The translations under genes and the position numbers were made by a program. A stretch of DNA of 64,000 bases, taken from NCBI GenBank assembly GCA_033239525.1, contig BSYO01000036.1:8082126-8146125 (forward strand), in the 5' to 3' direction. Shown here piece by piece: positions 61,227 through 64,000 of the stretch. Every line of letters begins with the position of its first letter. Within the stretch, counting starts at the first letter, position 1. The notes below the pieces were generated by a model. It was given only the letters and a program-made list of their open reading frames with translations. It had not been told where the DNA came from and ran no database searches. Source of the DNA: Nepenthes gracilis (Eukaryota; Streptophyta; Magnoliopsida; Caryophyllales; Nepenthaceae).

Positions 61227-64000
61227 TTGATCCATGGAAAATGCTGTGTTTGCATTGTGGCATGACCCAAGCTGTTGGCTGTTTTATGCTGAAGCTGACT
61301 GGGGGATAATAATGGTGTTGCTGGGGCAGATTGATGTTGGAGGTGTGGTGTGGGGTTGGATGCTGAGATCCATATGCTATTCCCAGCAAACGCTGGGCTT
61401 ATGTTGTCTCTGGTCTCCAGTTTTCGTGATGTCCCTGGCCCCTGTGCCCAATGAAGATGCTGAAGTAATGCTCATAATTCAGTCTTGTCGCTGCCGGAAA
61501 TACTTGGGAGCCTCTGCTGAATTAAAACCTTTCTGGTGTTGTCGCACGGATCTCCTTTGCTGGTGTTAATTTGCTGATTATTGGGCTGATAATGATTGAA
61601 TGACTGAGGAATGTTGTAGCAGGAGTATAAGTCCGAATATTTATTGCTGATGGCTGTGGGCTGTTGCTGTGCTGGGATGTTCTTTCGGATGTGGTGTGGG
61701 GGGTGAAGCAGGATCATGTTGAAATGGCAAATACTTCCTTATGATGTAGACAGGTTGTGATGCCCATGGTTGCCTGCAGGAATGCTGCCCATGGCCATGT
61801 TGGCTCGCTGCTGTTGCCCAGATCTGCTGTTAGGTTGTTAAATGTGATGCTAGTGCCGTGTTGCTGTCTCTGATCTGGTGCATTTTTTATGCACTGTGGT
61901 GCTGAGTTGCTGTGATACGCTGGGATGCTGATCTGCAATGCTTTTCTTTCTGCTGGAATCTGGCTTGCGGTTCTGTTTGGTGAGGCTGGGATGTTTTGAA
62001 CTTCAGTTAGCCTTGAACAAGGTTGATCCGCTGACCTGATGTTGGATGACAACAAATGGCGTAGAAGGTTGGCTGTCTTTGCTGTTGGGGTTGCTGGTGA
62101 AGTATTTTGTTGGTCGCAACTGCTGCTGAATTACTGTTTAACAGTAGCTCCTGAAGCTGGCAGTTGATTGCTGGTATTCCTTGTGCTGAGGGAATATTGT
62201 CTGTTGCAACTCTGATGCACTGGTGTTGCTGATCAGCAGTGCCTGATCGTTTCTGTACATGGTGTTGTTGGCCATTTGTGTGATGCTGATTGGTGGCTCG
62301 TTGTTGTTGATCACTTATGCTGGTCTGTGTGCTGCGCCTGGTGCTGGTGGTGAATTGGATTTTAGGCCATCGGCAGTGGCTTATTCTGGTATGCTCGTAG
62401 GTGGATTGGCAGAATTCCAGGACCTTACTTAGGCTGTTGGATGCTGACCTGATGGAATTTCGGGTGGCTATACTGCACTGGAAATTTGCTATGGCTGATT
62501 AGCATGGAGCTTGGTGCAGCATGTTGTGGTGGTTTTTGTTGACCATTGATGCCTTTGCTGAAGATGTATGTTCCAATTTGCTTGGTAGCCGTGAGATGTG
62601 AGCTGTGGAATTGGAGCTGATGTCCAAGATCCTAGAATCTTGCTTAGTAGCTGGTTGACGCTGGATGCGGATATTAGATGCTGTTGCTTTTTTGCCCTGT
62701 TGATGCAGTCTTGCATGAGGGCTGATGCTGCATTCGGATACTATATTGTTGCTGGCGAAGATGAAGTGTGGCCTGTTGATGCAGGGTGCCTTTTATTGTT
62801 GCTGTTGCCATATGCTGATGCCTTTCTTTGGCAAGCTTGCTGAACGTTATTTAGATTGATCCCATATTTGTTGGTCATGTTTGACCGTTTGTCCTCTTAA
62901 AGGTTTTATTGTTTTACTGTTTTACAATTTCCTGTTGTAATAGATGCTTGGGGTATGCCCTAGCGGTTATGTTTTTTCTCCAAGTCAAAATACTTGGAGC
63001 AAAAACATAGTTTCTGTATTATTTTATTCCCTATAATCCAAAATACTTACTTACCAAAAAAAAAAAAAGTAGATTTATGCTACAGAACTGCTGTCCATGA
63101 TTTACGGTGGATATCTCTAAACTGTCCTCTGTGTTTTTTATGGCTAGAACACAAACGATTGGAGGGTTGGCCTCTGATTAAGTGGTTGCTGCTGCTGGGT
63201 GGCTGTACCGGATAGCTGCTGACTGTGGCTATTTGGGACGGCGCTGTTGAAGGCAGGCTTGGGAGAAGCCTGCTGATTCCAGATTTGCTGCTGATGATGT
63301 TGCTGTGTCTCTGCCATGCCGGGGTCTGCTGGCCATGTACTAAGGGGATACGGCTGCTGATGCTCCCGGGTTCTGAAGGTGCAGTCCAATGGAGCTGGAA
63401 AGCAGAGGCTATTGGTTGCTGGCTATATCTTGGCTGAAGATGTGTTTGCTGGAATCAAGGGTTTTGTCTTGGATTGGCATGTTATTTTTTAATTAGGAAC
63501 CGCTTTACTGATGTTTGAGTGGTTTGTTTGTGTTGAATGAATATCAGCATTTTTGTCCTTTAGTTGGTTTCATCCGTTGTATCAAAGTGCTCGGGGTATG
63601 CCCTAGCAATTTTGATTTATCCCCAAGTCGGAATAACACTTGGTGATAAATCTTTACTTGTAACTTTTTTTTCTTCCATTAATCCAAATTACTTACTTAC
63701 CAAAAAAAAAACTTACTACATTAGGACGTATCAGCCGGCAACCAAAAGCACCCTAGTTCTCCAACAGCAGGGAGCAGATGGCAGCTGATATCTAGGATAA
63801 CTAGATATCCTAGTCACCAAAATGGATCCAGGATATCTAGTATCCACATCCAGGACAAGCCAAGTCAACAGCACAGCAGGCGTCAGTAGCATCAGAAAAC
63901 AGCATCGCAGACTCATCAGCTCACAACTTCAGGATGCTGCTTGCAGCATTTTAATTCCATGCAAAAATCATAGGAGGAGAGAATGAGAAAGCAGCAAACC

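Larger units (their letters stand above)
60459..63068 (+). mobile_element. P13, 5'-truncated LINE (2.6 kb), sister of P7
   Basis: TSD GTAGATTTATGCTAC at 60444-60458 and 63069-63083. It carries the ORF2 C-terminus, A/AT tract, TGCTG module and tail (hairpin TTTTCTCCAAGT/ACTTGGAGCAAAA, 62970-63003). P7 covers its last 2.2 kb with few differences. Best reference for an uninterrupted 3' end of the LINE-A-type subfamily. Confidence 0.95.
58134..63710 (+). mobile_element. P11, head-plus-tail non-coding LINE derivative, split by P12 and P13
   Basis: TSD ACTTACTACATTAGGA at 58118-58133 and 63711-63726. Without P12 and P13 it is about 2 kb: a start with GCTTCTCTCTTC, the GGGCGGCGCCGGAGCCGG stretch (GGCCACGGCCGG where ORF1 copies have CCATGG), GC-rich leader to 58550, TTTTGAAATTTGAATT (58610), TGCTG-rich module, and a tail of the ATCCCCAAGTCGG subfamily (hairpin 63617-63652). 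No ORF1 or ORF2 domain. Confidence 0.93.
57844..64000 (-). mobile_element. M12, minus-strand LINE-derived insertion, split by P11, open at right edge
   Basis: T-run of 11, GGTAAGTAAGTGTGTATTTTGG, hairpin of the TAACTC subfamily (57909-57943), GGGCATACCCCGAGC, then CAGC-type DNA to 58133 and again from 63727 to the window end. A perfect 8-bp inverted repeat (CTAGGATA/TATCCTAG) lies at 63793-63814. The 5' border is outside. Confidence 0.87.

Noticed and set aside
1150..63726. Strict L1-type TTTT/AA target preference
   Set aside because: TSD starts and flanks are varied (several T|G), and A-runs at the border blur the exact nick; no clear consensus from 24 sites by eye.

Overview
This window looks like nuclear, gene-poor DNA of a flowering plant. 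Every coding remnant I can recognise belongs to plant L1-type non-LTR retrotransposons (LINEs). ORF1 has a DUF4283-like domain and a CCHC zinc knuckle. ORF2 has an endonuclease (EN), a reverse transcriptase (RT) with FADD, and a C-terminal zf-RVT-like domain. I see no cellular protein gene, rRNA gene, true tRNA gene, LTR element or CRISPR array. The species cannot be told from the sequence.

The window is almost entirely one nested stack of a single LINE lineage and its non-autonomous relatives. Names used below: LINE-A, B, C, D, F (plus strand) and LINE-R (minus strand) are host copies; P1-P13 are plus-strand insertions; M1-M12 are minus-strand insertions; u1-u5 are tiny insertions. Nearly all share a 3' end made of a 1-2 kb TGCTG-rich non-coding module, then about 150 bp of conserved tail: a CCTCNTAGAGG motif, a GCTCGGGGTATGCCC motif, a perfect or near-perfect hairpin (stem CTCCAAGT/ACTTGGAG), the end CTTACTTACC, and poly(A). 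Minus-strand copies therefore begin TTTTTTGGTAAGTAAG. I could match target-site duplications (TSDs, mostly 14-17 bp) for 24 insertions, which fixes their borders to the base.

Layout: 1-9894 LINE-A (ORF2 C-terminus and 3' module) split by M1, P1 (itself split by M2) and M3. 9895-11663 holds two more 3' modules. 11664-21061 is LINE-R on the minus strand, split by u1, M4, u2 and P2 (itself split by P3). 21062-37255 is LINE-B, split by P4 (holding M5, M6, P5), M7 (holding M8), u3, P6, M9 (holding P7) and M10. 37256-44849 is LINE-C, split by P8, P9 and u4. 44850-55285 is LINE-D, the best preserved ORF1-ORF2 pair, split by P10, u5 and M11. 55286-57456 holds two more 3' modules in last-in-first-out order. 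57457-64000 is LINE-F with M12, which holds P11 (holding P12 and P13).

The most unusual signals are these. (1) P2 and P3 begin, exactly at their TSDs, with a roughly 181-bp tRNA-like unit carrying an A-box-like and a B-box-like motif; P3 has two units in tandem, followed by a LINE 5' hairpin, an ORF1-like frame, the TGCTG module and the LINE tail. (2) Five insertions consist of only 7-10 bp of the element end plus poly(A), with perfect TSDs. (3) Some elements carry ORF1 but no ORF2, and others join a LINE head directly to a LINE tail. (4) The 3' hairpin covaries between subfamilies. All ORFs are broken, so the copies were probably mobilised by an intact LINE elsewhere in the genome.
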